Assembly (NCBI GenBank): GCA_000708835.1
Contig: DF237097.1
Span: 93,964-157,963, forward strand
Source: Klebsormidium nitens
Lineage: Eukaryota > Streptophyta > Klebsormidiophyceae > Klebsormidiales > Klebsormidiaceae
Length of the DNA: 64,000 nt
Direction of reading: 5' to 3'
Position 1 is the stretch's first letter. The number at the start of each line of letters is the position of its first letter. Positions 37,801 through 49,000 of the stretch are shown here, piece by piece. A program made the translations under genes and the position numbers. Under the pieces are notes generated by a model. It was given only the letters and a program-made list of their open reading frames with translations. It was not told the DNA's origin and made no database searches.

Positions 37801-40800
37801 TGTGCAGGCGGAGGTAGTCGCCCGGGACTTCCGCTTCTGCCGCATCGACGGGAGCATCGTCAGCGCGCGCGAGCGCCAAAAGCTTGTCGAGGTACGTGGC
37901 AGCCTCTCAGCCGAATCGTCGGCTGACCACCTAAAAGGTTCCGTAAGTTCGGCTCCGGTCTTGTATTCACTATCTACCCCAACTGCCTTCGACGACATAG
38001 TACCTGATATGTTGTAAGCATCAAGCAGACGGGTTCGGCTGACGCTTGACTTTAGCGCGCAGCTGGCCCCAGCTGGAAGCTCCGCTCTGGGCCACACGAT
38101 CGCAATAAACGACCTCAAATGACGCAAGATCAATAAGAAAGGCTCAAGCTTTGAAACCCAGCTTTGCCGAATTCGAGTTCAATTCGCCCCCAAATGATTT
38201 CAACTCCACCTGCTCTCCATCCGCAGGAGTTCCAGACGGACCCGGACATCCCGGTCTTCCTGCTGACGTCACAAGTGGGCGGCCTGGGTCTCACGCTGAC
38301 GGCAGCAGACCGGGTGGTCATCATCGACCCGGCTTGGAACCCGAGGTACGGATTCCAGAGCACCCCGTTCGTGCCATAATACAAATACAGCTTGAATCCC
38401 ACTGTGCTTTCCCTTCTACTTAGTTGTACTTCGCTCCAGAGAGTTCCTCGTTGTTTTTGAGCTGGAACGTGGTCAGAAAAGGATCGAAGCCCGTGGCTCC
38501 TAAAATGAGGCCTTAGAACCGGACGCTTCCGAAATGCGGCGCGTGTTAAGGCGATCGCAGGGGCCAAACAGATGAAAGCTTAAGAACGTCAAGGGAGTGC
38601 CGTGGCAACCTTGGTCCACAGACACTTTGCAGCTGTTTCCTGTGAGAAGTTTCAGGATGTCCTTTCTCAAGGCAGCCCTGCGACGTTGCTGTGTATTTGC
38701 CAAACTGGGTCCACACCTATGATTATGAGATCCTTGTACCGTACTGGTAATTGAGTTCGGCAAAAACCAGATGATCATGTGGCCTGCCGAAACTTTCAGA
38801 CGTTATCATGAGGCGATCATGATTCCATTGTTTTAGCAGGTAACTTTGAGTCTGCCGGAAGGACTACATGTCTCACAAGGCCGGTTACAACACCCTGTAA
38901 AGTCCTCTGTCTTTGCAGCGTGGACAACCAAAGCGTGGACCGCCCATGCATGGGGCAGGCGCGCGACGTGGTGGTCCACCGGCTGATAATGGTTTGATTA
39001 TATTAGCAGGTAACTCTGAGTCTGCCGAAAGGAATAAAAGATTTCATGAATACAGTTACAACACCCTACAACTCTGCCTTCGCAGCGTGGACAATCAGAG
39101 CGTGGATCGCGCGTATCGCATTGGGCAGGCGCGCGACGTGGTAGTCTACCGGCTGATCACGGCGGGCACGATCGAGGAGAAGATCTACTGCAAGCAGGTC
39201 TTCAAGGGCGGCCTCATGCGCGCCGTCACCGAGCACAAGGACTACAAAAAGATGTTCAACGAGAACGTGAGGACGCGCTCGGTGGGATCCCTCCGCCCTC
39301 TTTGCTCTCGTTTGATCTGAAGGGGTGGCGCGGCGATTGGGGATTGCGGGTTTGGAGTCCTGCGCTTTGTGCTTCCGTGGAACTGTTCGATTGTCTGGTG
39401 AAAGTCTACCTTGATCCGATTTTGGTTAGTCAAGTCTGCCGCTTCGCTAATAAAAGCGACGAATGCTTTGAGTAGTAGTTGAAACCTACATTTTTGGCTA
39501 GTCACTTCTGCCGCTTCGCAAACAAACCGACGGATGCCTGAGTTGAAGACTGCAAGAAGATGTTCAACGAGAACGTGAGGACGCGCCCAAGGGGATCCCT
39601 CCGCCCTCTTTTCTCTTTTTTGATCTGAAGGGGTCGCGCGGCGATTGGGGATTGCCGATGTGGAGTCCTGCGCTTTGTACTTCTTGTGCTTCCATGGAGA
39701 CGTTCAGTGTCTGCTGACGGTCCAGCTTGATCCGTTTTTGGCTGGTCACGTCTGCTGCTTCGCAAAAACAAACGACGGATGCTCGAATTAAAGACCACAA
39801 GAAGATGTTCAACGAGAATGTGGGTGGGTATCCCTGACCTTTGGTTTGCGGTTCGGTCCAGCGTCTATGCGTCACGCAGTAAGAGGTGTTGTCATCCTGC
39901 CATTGTGCTGGTCTGTTGTGCCTCGTTTCGCTGGCTATCTCGGCCTTCTGTACGCGATATTCTATGAAAGGGGTCCCTTCTGAGGCGCCAAACTTCTCGC
40001 AGAGGCGTTCCGAGCACCCTAAAGTTTGAATTCCGCCCTGAAGGAGATCAAAACCACCTCTTTGAACTGAAATTCTGCCAAAGTTGCCTTTGCTCGGGGT
40101 CTAGCTTCTATCCTTTTCTGCCCAGCTCCCAAGTGCAGTCTAGTTTCTCGGTCTTGCATGTGAGGCTGGTTTCTCGGTCTTCTGCCCTGTCCGTTTACCG
40201 CGCTTCTTCATCATTCCTTTGCATTGAGCTGTTCTCTCAATGTCCCTTGTTTACTCCTTCTCCGTCCCTCTCTTTCTTGCCTCCTGATTCCAGTTTCCAG
40301 CTCGCTTTGCTTCGTAACATACTTCAAGGCTGCCCTCTCCCTGTTCTCTGCAGGAGCTGCGGGCCCTGTTCTCCATCCCCGAGCGCGGCTTCGAGCACTC
40401 CGAGACCATGGAACGGCTGCACAAGTCGCAGGCGGGACTGGTGGAAACGTGAGGCGACGCTTTGTCCACATCTGTAAAAGGCTTTCAGATCTTTGCATCT
40501 CTAAGGTTTATCTTTGGTGCGAGGATCTCAGGGGAGGGCATGAAAATCGAGGAAGGATTTGGACACTTGTAGATTGCCGAGCTCATGTTTGGCCGTTCGA
40601 GGCTTTTCCTCCTTGCGAGGAAAGGTGTTCCTTTCCATAGTCACCGAGAGCAAGGCTTCAGCCAAGGTGATTGTGTTGTTGAAGCGACGATCTGTACCAG
40701 CGTGTGCAGTTTGGATAGGTATTCCTAGCTGACCGGAGCCAGTTTTGCAACCTGACTCGATGAATTTGCGGATCATCGCACATTCCTTCACAGACATCTG

Positions 40801-43800
40801 CAGTCTCCTCACAGATCCAGCAAAACACCTTTTTGAATCAGACAGACATTGATCATAAAGTCTAACTTTTGATTGAACAGTCTCTGAGAAAGTCTCGGGC
40901 CCGTTAAATGCAGGGTCGACATGTCGCAGAGACAGTCTGCAATGCATTGGGTGCAAAGTTTACGGGTCTCGACGGCCTGATCTTTCCGCCTTTCTGGGGC
41001 GTATTGAACACCCCGTCAAAATCAACACGTTGTCCCTGCTTCGAAGGGGCCCGAGAGTGTTTCTCGATTCGAAGTACGTTCGGGGCTGGTGCCAAAAACG
41101 TCTACGCTCGTTCCCATACTTTGATTGGACTGATCCACGGATGCTTCGGACACTTCCAGGACGCCCGAGTTGGACCAGCACATCGCGCGCCTGGAGACAC
41201 GTGGCATCGTAGGAGTGAGCCACCACGACCTGCTCTTCAAGGAGGCCGCGGAGGACGTGCCCATCGTCGCTACCGTCGGCGCCGACACTCTCCGTGCCAC
41301 GTCAGCACCAGCGCGCCGCCAGGTCAGCCCCCGTGTCTGTATTTGAGAACGCGAGTATTGGGCGGAGATAATGACGAGGTAACCGCATTGAGACGGGTAG
41401 GGTTTGTTTGGGAGTCTGGGGTGGGTAGGTGGGCGGCGCAGATTCAAATCGGAATTGGAAATAAATGTTAATGTAGTCGGGGCTTATTATGATCGTGGCT
41501 TATTGTTGTCTTAACTCTCGTGCGTGCGCGTGCTGCTGATCTGGCCTATCCACTTTCGGCTTCTCGTCTTGAGACGAGAGGGGTTGCCAGGCAATGGTGT
41601 CGACTTTTTGAAAGTAATCCGTGGATCTGGATATTGAGTGTGAGTTTGACCAAGATCAGGCCCAAAAATTTCGTGCCACGATATGTAATCTGAAGCCTTC
41701 TTTTGTGAAATGGTATCCGAGCGAGTTCCCCGTGCTTCTTATCAGTGCACAACTCCAGAGGGCGTCTCACACCCTCCATCAGCAATCAGAAGAGAGCACC
41801 TACAGCATATGGGGATTCTTCGGGTTCTAGATTCTGGAGAGAAAGTTCTCTCCTGCTTCTGCTTCTGCATCCAGACAAGCACCGTTGCAAAGAATTGCGC
41901 TTTGCCAAACTGTCTAGAGTTTCTCTTTTGCAGGTGGTTGACCTGACTGGCCGCGGATCCCGGAAGGGCGGTCTGACTGCGCTCCCGACTGCCCGTGTGG
42001 ACCTCCTTTCCGAAGCTCACGCCTACCTCAAGTCGGGCGGCGCGTCAACGTCTACAACTTTTGGCAGCAGTTCCGCCAATCCCTGGACGGTTCCGGCAGA
42101 ATCCCCGGAGCGCTCAGAAGAGCGGAAGGCGGCGGAAGCGGAAGTGGCGGCGCGGCAACGGGTGGATGGCCTGGCGCAGGAGCTTCGAAAAGCGGAGTGG
42201 CTCTTTAAGTCACAGGTAGGTATGAATGATGATGAATTGCGGATATCAAGGCTAACGAGCCAAGAACTCAGCTTTGAAGTCGCGTCTTTTCTGAACCCCG
42301 TAAAGTCAGATGGGTGGGGAAGGTCCTTCTAAACAAAAAGAACTTTGGTTGTCTTGGCAGAGTCAGGGGTACGAGTTTCCCCAAACATGTTCTGGGTATC
42401 GATATTGCGATCAGTGAGTGCATACCCAAGCCAAGCGCACCTTGAGTAGTAATTTGCGGTCGACGTCGCAAATAGGAAATGATTGAGAGTGTTAGCCGCC
42501 GTTCCGAGGAAAATACCATGCATACGAAAGCCAGCAAGCGACCAGGCTTTCAACGAAGGGAAAAGGCCCCCAGATGTCGTGATGCTGATAACTGCTTGGT
42601 TTAAATCCACGTCCGACATAATCTTTTGTTCCTCGTTGAGGCGCAGCCAGTGCCCGACGCATTTAAAGTGCCTCGAACCTGCGACAATAAAGTTCTGGAT
42701 TTCCCAGGGGTGCTTATAAGCCATAATCCCCCGCTTCTGGGGAAGTGGTTGCCCGACAAGGGCGAGAAACCAAGCGGAAACCTGCTATCGCCACAACTTC
42801 TCCGTTTTGGGCTTCTAGTCGTTCTGAAAGGATCTTTTACTCTCTCGTTTCCAGGCGCCATCTTTGCCCGACAAGGGCGAGAAGATCAAGCAGAAGATCC
42901 GTCGCCTCTCCGACCAGCTGAACGAGGCGCGCGTCGCGGCGACCAAACCCTTAAGCCCCGAAGCGCCAGCGGCCGCCCAAGCCGCAGCCACCCAACCCTT
43001 AAACCCCGAGGCCGAGGAGGCGCGTTCGGGCGGCAGCGCTTCCATAGCGGCAGCCCCCGTTACGATCGCCGAGGCTGAGCTCTCGGCCGAAACTGGAAGA
43101 GCAAGACATGAGAAGGGTTTGAATGTTTCTTCGGAAGAGGCAGATTCCAAATGCTTTCGAAAGCCCGGAGGTTCTAGTCCCAGTTCTGCTCTAGAGGAGC
43201 GGCAGTTTCCGGCGGTGAGCAAACCCTCGGCGATTGGTGAAACCCGGGTTTTGAACACCTCCCCTGATCTGGTAAACGGGGCTCCGGGGCCGGAGAGAGA
43301 GGCTCTCGGGGACTCAGGTTGGGGGAGGGTACCGGCGAGGGAGGGGCTAGCTTCGCAGGCAGGCGGAGGGCTCGGAAAGATTCCCCAAGCTGTGGATGCA
43401 GCAACTGTGCCGCTGCAGACTGCTGACGTCATACAGAGCCTCGAGTCAGCTCGGTTTGGGAACGCGCGGACCGTTTTCGGTGGACAGATGGGAGCCGTGC
43501 ATGCTGCGAATGACGTTAGGGGGTCCGGTTTCGCAACCGATTTTGGGAGCTCTGCGCTTGGGCGACCTTCGGTACAGAACCAAGCGAGAACGGTCGCCCT
43601 TACCGGGCAGCCTGCAGGAAGGTCAGTCGGTGCCCCGGTTGAAGAAGAGGGAGGCACAGACCCTGAAAGATCTCCGGCAGACGCGAAATATTCAAGCGGC
43701 GCCAAACCAGCAGAAACGGCAGCTTCGAGCGGACACAAGCACTCTGCCGCGCCGGTTGGTAAGTCTGCACAAGACCGGCCAGGTGACGTCAGCAGGTTAA

Positions 43801-44057
43801 AGGTGTCCGAGGTCGAAAACGACGTTGAGCAAAAGACCGATGGGCGGTTTGGGGTGGCGTTCGGGACGCCGGCTCGGGTGGGAAGTGTCTCGGCGCCTCA
43901 GTCCGAACTGAAGCTCAGGGCTTCTTTGAGGAAGAGGCGGGAGGAGAGAGGCGCTCTGGAGGACAGCCCAACGGGCGGGATGCCTTCGTTCGACCTGGGT
44001 TTGGATGACTTGGACGAGGTTGCTGACAAGTTGGGATCGTTGTCGGTGGTTTCGTGA
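31897..44057 (+). CDS. CHR24: SNF2 ATPase of the ERCC6L/PICH-CHR24 type, 15 exons, 1534 aa
   Basis: Exons: 31897-32454, 32796-33525, 33900-34047, 34421-34619, 34892-34999, 35559-35705, 36052-36330, 36995-37303, 37808-37891, 38227-38345, 39086-39266, 40354-40448, 41160-41322, 41934-42215, 42855-44057. Phases close throughout. Motifs: I GDDMGLG|KTMQ (split by an intron), Ia VLIVAPKTLLAQW, II VLDE|GH, III VIVSGTPVQNN, V LLTSQVGGLGLTLTAADRV, VI QSVDRAYRIGQARDVVVYRL. Then GTIEEKIYCKQVFKGGLMR, ELRALFSIPE and LDQHIARLETRGIVGVSHHDLLF place it with PICH/ERCC6L, a DNA translocase acting on ultrafine anaphase bridges, and plant CHR24. It is longer than its relatives because of a polar, Ala/Pro/Ser-rich tail (about 1135-1534). 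The exon 2 acceptor is the least certain junction. Five junctions carry tandem decayed copies. Confidence 0.92.
35408..35558 (+). repeat. Decayed copy of ERCC6L-like exon 6 acceptor region
   Basis: gacagctgtcaccggttccgctctctgtaggag (from 35411) mirrors the functional gacagctgtcaccggccccgctctctgcaggag (from 35529). Spacing is 118. The copy has tag in place of cag at the splice site and diverges after the first exon bases. Confidence 0.93.
36715..36994 (+). repeat. Three decayed copies of ERCC6L-like exon 8 acceptor edge
   Basis: The functional edge is ttccgttccgcccag, then GTCCTCAAAAAGATCTGCGACC and on through CACCCGCTGCTCCTCACCGAG (from 36980). Copies lie at about 36719 (caggtccataaggagatctg), about 36802 (caggtcctcagggaggtcta) and about 36897-36945 (agatctgcggcctcccgctcctccttatcgagc). 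Spacings are about 80-100. Four tandem units in total, and only the last is in frame. Confidence 0.92.
38815..39085 (+). repeat. Decayed copy of ERCC6L-like exon 11 start (helicase motif VI) with its intron
   Basis: Unit 1 (about 38835-39005) and unit 2 (about 39005-39175) align through the intron part (agcaggtaactctgagtctgccg and ttacaacaccct) and the exon part (gcagcgtggacaa...gggcaggcgcgcgacgtggt). The period is 167. The copy keeps a cag acceptor, but motif VI has lost three bases and differs (VDRPCMGQ in place of VDRAYRIGQ), and it meets a stop soon after. Confidence 0.93.
39267..39835 (+). repeat. Two decayed copies of ERCC6L-like exon 11 donor edge in intron 11
   Basis: The functional end aagatgttcaacgagaac|gtgaggacgcg (39249-39277) and about 200 bases of following intron recur at about 39557 and, for a shorter stretch, at about 39802. 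Long shared intron runs include ggatccctccgccctctt and gcgcggcgattggggattgc. Spacings are about 308 and 245. Here the copies lie downstream, because the 3' exon edge was duplicated. Confidence 0.95.
41375..41500 (+). repeat. Dispersed repeat, copy 1 (ERCC6L-like intron 13)
   Basis: The segment starting gaggtaaccgcattgagacgggtag and ending gtagtcggggcttatta resembles 44680-44800 (caagtaaccgcatcgggacaggtat...gttagtcggagcttattg) in the same order and orientation. It is a diverged two-copy family within this window; its nature is unknown. Confidence 0.6.
42735..42854 (+). repeat. Decayed copy of ERCC6L-like exon 15 start
   Basis: gttgcccgacaagggcgagaaaccaagc (about 42748) echoes the exon 15 sequence tttgcccgacaagggcgagaagatcaagc (about 42863), 115 bases downstream. 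It lies on the intron side of the acceptor. Confidence 0.85.
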
Positions 44058-44679
44058 CAGTCGTGGTGGACACTAGACATTAAATGCGAGGAGTTGCCTC
44101 AGCGACGGCTATAATATTTGACGAAGTTGCTCGCTTCAATGAAAGTTGCTTCAGCGTCCCCTATGTTGTTTGACGAGATTGCACGGAAAATCCTTCCTAA
44201 GATGTTGTCTCTTTCGTCGCCTGGTAGTTCGGTGCCATCGATCGAAATATCAGCACCTGCTTGACTTGTCTGTCAAATTGCTATCATTTGCTCTCATTCA
44301 CTTATCATGCAAGCAGCAAGATTCGGCTCATCTTTGGGGCGGATGAGCCGCTACCAACATGAACGTAGGTCGTTTTCTAGTACAAGGTATCAAATCATGC
44401 ACGCAGTTGGCCGAACGGCCCGTTCGACGATGTTATCAATAAAGCTTACAATTGGTCGAGCTGAGGTCTGAATTTGAGCCATGGTTGGACCAGACTTGCG
44501 ACGTGCGGAAGCGTCGATCAGATGAAGTACGTGTGTCTTGAAGCAGTGCCAGATTCACATCGCGGCTTAATATTATATCGCGTGCGCGTGCCTGGCGTAG
44601 CTGCCTGCTGCGATAGCGTGCACCGTATCGGCCCTTCCGAGTCACTCACATGAGATTGAATTTTCTCAAGAAAGATAAT

Positions 44680-44800
44680 AATCAAGTAACCGCATCGGGA
44701 CAGGTATAGAGTTTAGGATACTTTGGTGGGTGTATATGGGTACGTGGGAGGACCGGTATCTATTTGGGTTAGGGTTTGTAGTGTTAGTCGGAGCTTATTG
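44680..44800 (+). repeat. Dispersed repeat, copy 2
   Basis: See the 41375-41500 copy. It shares the order taaccgcat / gggacaggtat / gggtttg / gtcgg-gcttatt. It includes gggttagggtttg, a telomere-like run that is too short to be a telomeric tract. Confidence 0.6.
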
Positions 44801-45608
44801 ATATCTTTCTTGCCAGGTTGAGAAATTATAACCTATTTATGAGGACTCGTGCGGATATATATCGACTCCGAAGATTATACCGCGGGCCAGCCTGAGGCTG
44901 CTTAATATTATTATAACGGCATTCAATCGCGCGACAGTCGTGCGCCGCGCGGCGCCTGCCAGGGTTTCGTTTAGGTGGCCAGTAATTATTTTCAGAAGGT
45001 TTAGAGTTGGCCCAATTTCTGGCGTCATGCATTAAGTAGACGACCGTGCTAATCATAGGGCTTGACGTACTTTGTCGTCACGCCGCTGCTGCCAGGCTGG
45101 AAATGTGCGACTTCGAGCAAGCGACGGAGCCCCTCCATTGGTTAGGCTAGATTCCGCAAACGGTGGTGCTCGTGGCAGGATGATTTTATATTTTCCCACT
45201 GCATTTTATGAACCGATGCCACAAATATTCGATATCTCGCCCGGGTGACTGTGGCTCGGCGGTGGTACTTGCAAAGTCTAGTGTCATCTTCGTTGCCCGG
45301 ATGCCTTTGTATTTCAGCTCTAGAAAGTGACGGGGGCCGCTGCAACAGCTACCACTAGACTGCTCGGGGAGCAACACATTCGCCCCATGCAAAGGATCAC
45401 GGGTGCTCATCGGCTCGTCGCCTAGGGGATCCCGGGTGGGAGTGAGTCTAGCTCGGCGGTTGTTCCGTACAATCGCAACCGCCCGATATAGTGGTACCCA
45501 CAGCCATACCCACGATTAGGTACCTACCTCGGTGCCAAGTTGCCAACCGGGAGAACCAGTAGTCAACTGCTAACAGGCATTCCTCCCCGGGGCGTCGCAG
45601 GTACCTAC

Positions 45609-45616
45609 TATAAATA
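45609..45616 (+). promoter_or_regulatory. Candidate TATA box (TATAAATA) of the PLAC8 gene
   Basis: TATAAATA sits about 410 bases upstream of the PLAC8 ATG in a region rich in short palindromes (ggtacctag..cctaggtg). It would imply a 5' UTR of some 380 bases. Suggestive only. Confidence 0.25.
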
Positions 45617-46019
45617 AGGTACCTAGGACCTCCTAGGTGGCTAAAGGTACGGGTGCACGTGGGCTCGCGAGTCGCGAATCGCGAGTCGCTGGTCGAGCAA
45701 CCGGGTACAGGCCGGAGCTAGGCTCAGGCTAGCCTTGCAATTTACCGGTCTCCGAGTAGGTGCACCGACGGGGAACGGCATCGGCAGAGCACTTCGAAGT
45801 TTGCGGCCGTTGACTAGCGCATGCCGCACTGCAGTCGAACTTGGGTGGAGGGGACGGTGTCGCGGTTCTCTATCCTGGTATTTCCAGCCGTAGCTCCATT
45901 CCAGAGCAGCTCAGTTGAGGAATCTCTTTGTGTCTTTCAAGTCTTTGTCAAAAGTCAGGTGAACGCCACACTTCTCTCCGCTCCGCCCATCCGCTCCGCC
46001 GATCCACTCGCCTTTCACA

Positions 46020-49000
46020 ATGGCCGCCCCCGCCGCCACCACCGCTCACGTCGACAACGGCATACCGCAGGCCATTCCCGTGGCGACACCTGTCGACCCC
46101 ATGAAGGTGGCGGCACCTCCAAGCGGGGGGGATAAGAATGCGGCCCTCAAGGAGGGGCTTGTGCAGGTAAGAGCAGTTTCCCCCTAGCGCAAATACTGTA
46201 TCTTGGTTCGTCTTGCTTTGACCTGTAATTTGGGAAGGACGAAGTGGGGGGGATAAAGGTGTGAGCTTGAAGGGGAGCTAGAGCAGGTTGAGAAATCTGT
46301 AATGAGTGCTCAGCTCTGCTGTTTTGCTATCGAATTCTAGCTGAAACATCGCTTACAGACTCGGTCTGAAAGCTTGGAGTGCGACGCAACAGCAATCCGA
46401 GACTGTCATTGGAGTCTATTGAAGTGCCGTGCTATTCAGGAAGTACTCGATAGCTAAGACCCTCTGCAAATTGGCAATACATTGAGTGATGCCTCAACTG
46501 CAAGTCTGATGCAGGCTACACTATCGATGTTGCTTTTCTGTCCTTGCTGGTTTAGTTGTTATCCTTGGCTGGTTTGTAAGCTCAAAGCCACAGTTGAGCG
46601 CTGAGCGCAGTTCAGGCAAGACAGAGCAGAAAGCTGAATGTCCTTCTTGCATTGTTATAGGCTAGCTGTACAAGACGCGCAACTAACGTTCCTTACATTC
46701 AAGACCCTCTTGATTTTCCTTCCTCATTGTGCGACTCCTGCGGACCATTGCTAGGCATCATGCCAAGCTGGTTTGCGTTCCTCAATTTCCGTCTATTCTG
46801 ACCTGCCCCTCAAAGCTTGTCTGCTTCTCTTTAGTTGAGAGCCTATCTAAACTAGTGAAGGTAAGGATAGCTTGTGGAGCTTCACGAGGAAACTTTCTTG
46901 CTGGCAGCATTGTTGTTCTCAATCCCACTCATTGCACATACACAAGGACTTTACCATACGACTCGCATGCTGAAACACTGCGAATAGAAAAGGCACTTGA
47001 GAAATGGTCAGAGTGACTGAACAAAGTCAGTGCTTCAGTACAAGGGTAAAAGTACTGGACACTGAAGTTATTGCAGCTCTCTACCAAGAATAGCTGTCAA
47101 GAGCTCCGCGGTCGTTGATAATCTGAGAGAACCTGTGCTCAATGCCACAGAATTGTAAACAGCTGAGCTCAAACCTTACCAAGTTACCACCCTCTTTTTA
47201 CCGCTCGCAAAGAACTCCAAAGAGTGCCGAAAGGAACAAAGAGTGCCTCTGCCCCTTTTGCAAAGGACAACCCAAAAGACAGTAGCAAGCTGAGAAAGTG
47301 GCAACTTGGATTTGTGTTCTGGAAAGTGTTTGTCCCATCTTTCTCCGCTTCCTCTTCTCCTTGTGTCCATTCTCAGCCCAGCAGCCACTTTGGCAACGCA
47401 CTTTTGTTACAGTTCCAGCTGAAATTACTCAAGTTACGACTATGTTTATCTAACATGGTTCCTCACATGACATTTCTCACTGCTGACTATAGTAGTCTTT
47501 TTCCTGTGCATTGTCACCAGCTTAGCACGGGCGTCTCTATCGCCATTCTTGAGTGGCCACCCTAAACTTCACTCTGAAAGTCCCCAGCGCTATAAAGCAA
47601 GCGGACCCCACTTTTCTACTCAATCTTCCTGCTCTCCGCTTGCCCCACTGCCCTCTCCATTGCAAACCAGAGAACCAGGTGCTAGATTACTAAAAGCAGC
47701 CAAAACGGATTTTCACCTGGTTCTGTCAAACTCAGCCCGTCTCTCAAATCTCCCCCTCCCTTTGACCCTCTGTAACATAGATAAGAGACATCCACTTTTC
47801 CAAGCCAACGGTTCTCTCCCCCCTCCGCGGTGTTTTGCAGCCAAAGAAACTTTCATCAAAGTCAGCCCTAACAATCCTTTGGAATGTAAACAATCTCTGT
47901 GCAGGTCCATCAAGCTAACCCCGCTCTCCCCTCTCCCCTCTCCGCCGCGCTTCATCAAAGTCAGCCCTCTAAATAAGCCTGTGGAAAGTAATCAATCTCT
48001 GTCCACATCCATCAAGCTAACGCCCCTCCCTCCTCTCCGCCGCGCGCAGTTCGTCGCCCCAGAGCCCCAGAAGTTTGGCGACATTGGCAGGGACATTGGT
48101 CCAGCCATCGAGGGCTCCATTGATGTCCTCAAGAACCTGGGCAATGGCGCTTCCACCGGCACCAAGCCATGGGGGACCGAGTTCTTCGCCTTCTGGGAGA
48201 ACCCGATGATCTGTGAGTTTGCGTGCCATTTGTGCTTCTGCTTCTGAAAGGCTGCACGCCTTGTGTGCTTGTGGACTTCGGTCTCGCCACCTTGAAAGTC
48301 CACCCGCCATTTCTGACTGGTGCTAATTTCCGCTCGAAGTCTCGCTTTGAGTCACAGAGAATGGGGACAATATTACCCTCCATGTTGACGTTGTTTTGTC
48401 AACCAGCTCAGATATCTGAATTAGTGCAGCCCCCCAACTCGCGTAACACCTAAGCTGCCCCTTGGTCACCACGTACTAACCCAAATCAAACAAGACAAAC
48501 CTTCGTTAACCAGGTTCGTCCAGTTATGTTCCCGGAGGCCTGTTGACCGGCTGCTTCCCCTTTGCATGTGCCTCGCGCTTGGTGGCGTTTTGTGTCGGGC
48601 CAGTCGTGCTCTCAAATCCCCTGACCCTGTCATTAACCGTAAACTTTAATCCTTGACCTAACCCCAAAACGAATGTATTTCAGGCCTGTGGACCTGCTGC
48701 TGCCCGTGCATCATCGCCTCCCGCGCGATGGCGTTCGTGTCGGGCCAGTCGTGCGAGAGCCACTGCCTGCAGGGCTGCATCGCCAACGCCATCTGCCTCG
48801 GCCCCTGCTACTTCACGCACCAGCGCAGCATGCTGCGCAAGAAGTACGACCTCGAGGTGCGGCCCTAACCCCGCCCTTAGCCTTGTGTTAACCCAAAAGT
48901 GCTACTGTGAATCATCCACACGCCGGTCAGCGCAGCATATGCTGCGCAAAAGTCGATTTGGAGGTGTGGCGCTGACCCTGCCCTTAAACTTGTTAACCAA

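Larger units (their letters stand above)
44058..46019. other. Intergenic plus 5' leader of the PLAC8 gene
   Basis: It contains the ERCC6L-like 3' UTR with a roughly 53-base tandem duplication (44092-44190: cagcgacggctataatatttgacgaagttgc, then cagcgtcccctatgttgtttgacgagattgc), the second copy of a dispersed repeat (44680-44800), and the PLAC8 promoter region. No other gene seen. Confidence 0.5.

Noticed and set aside
44740-44790. Telomeric repeat (gggttagggtttg)
   Set aside because: Only about two units; part of a dispersed repeat.
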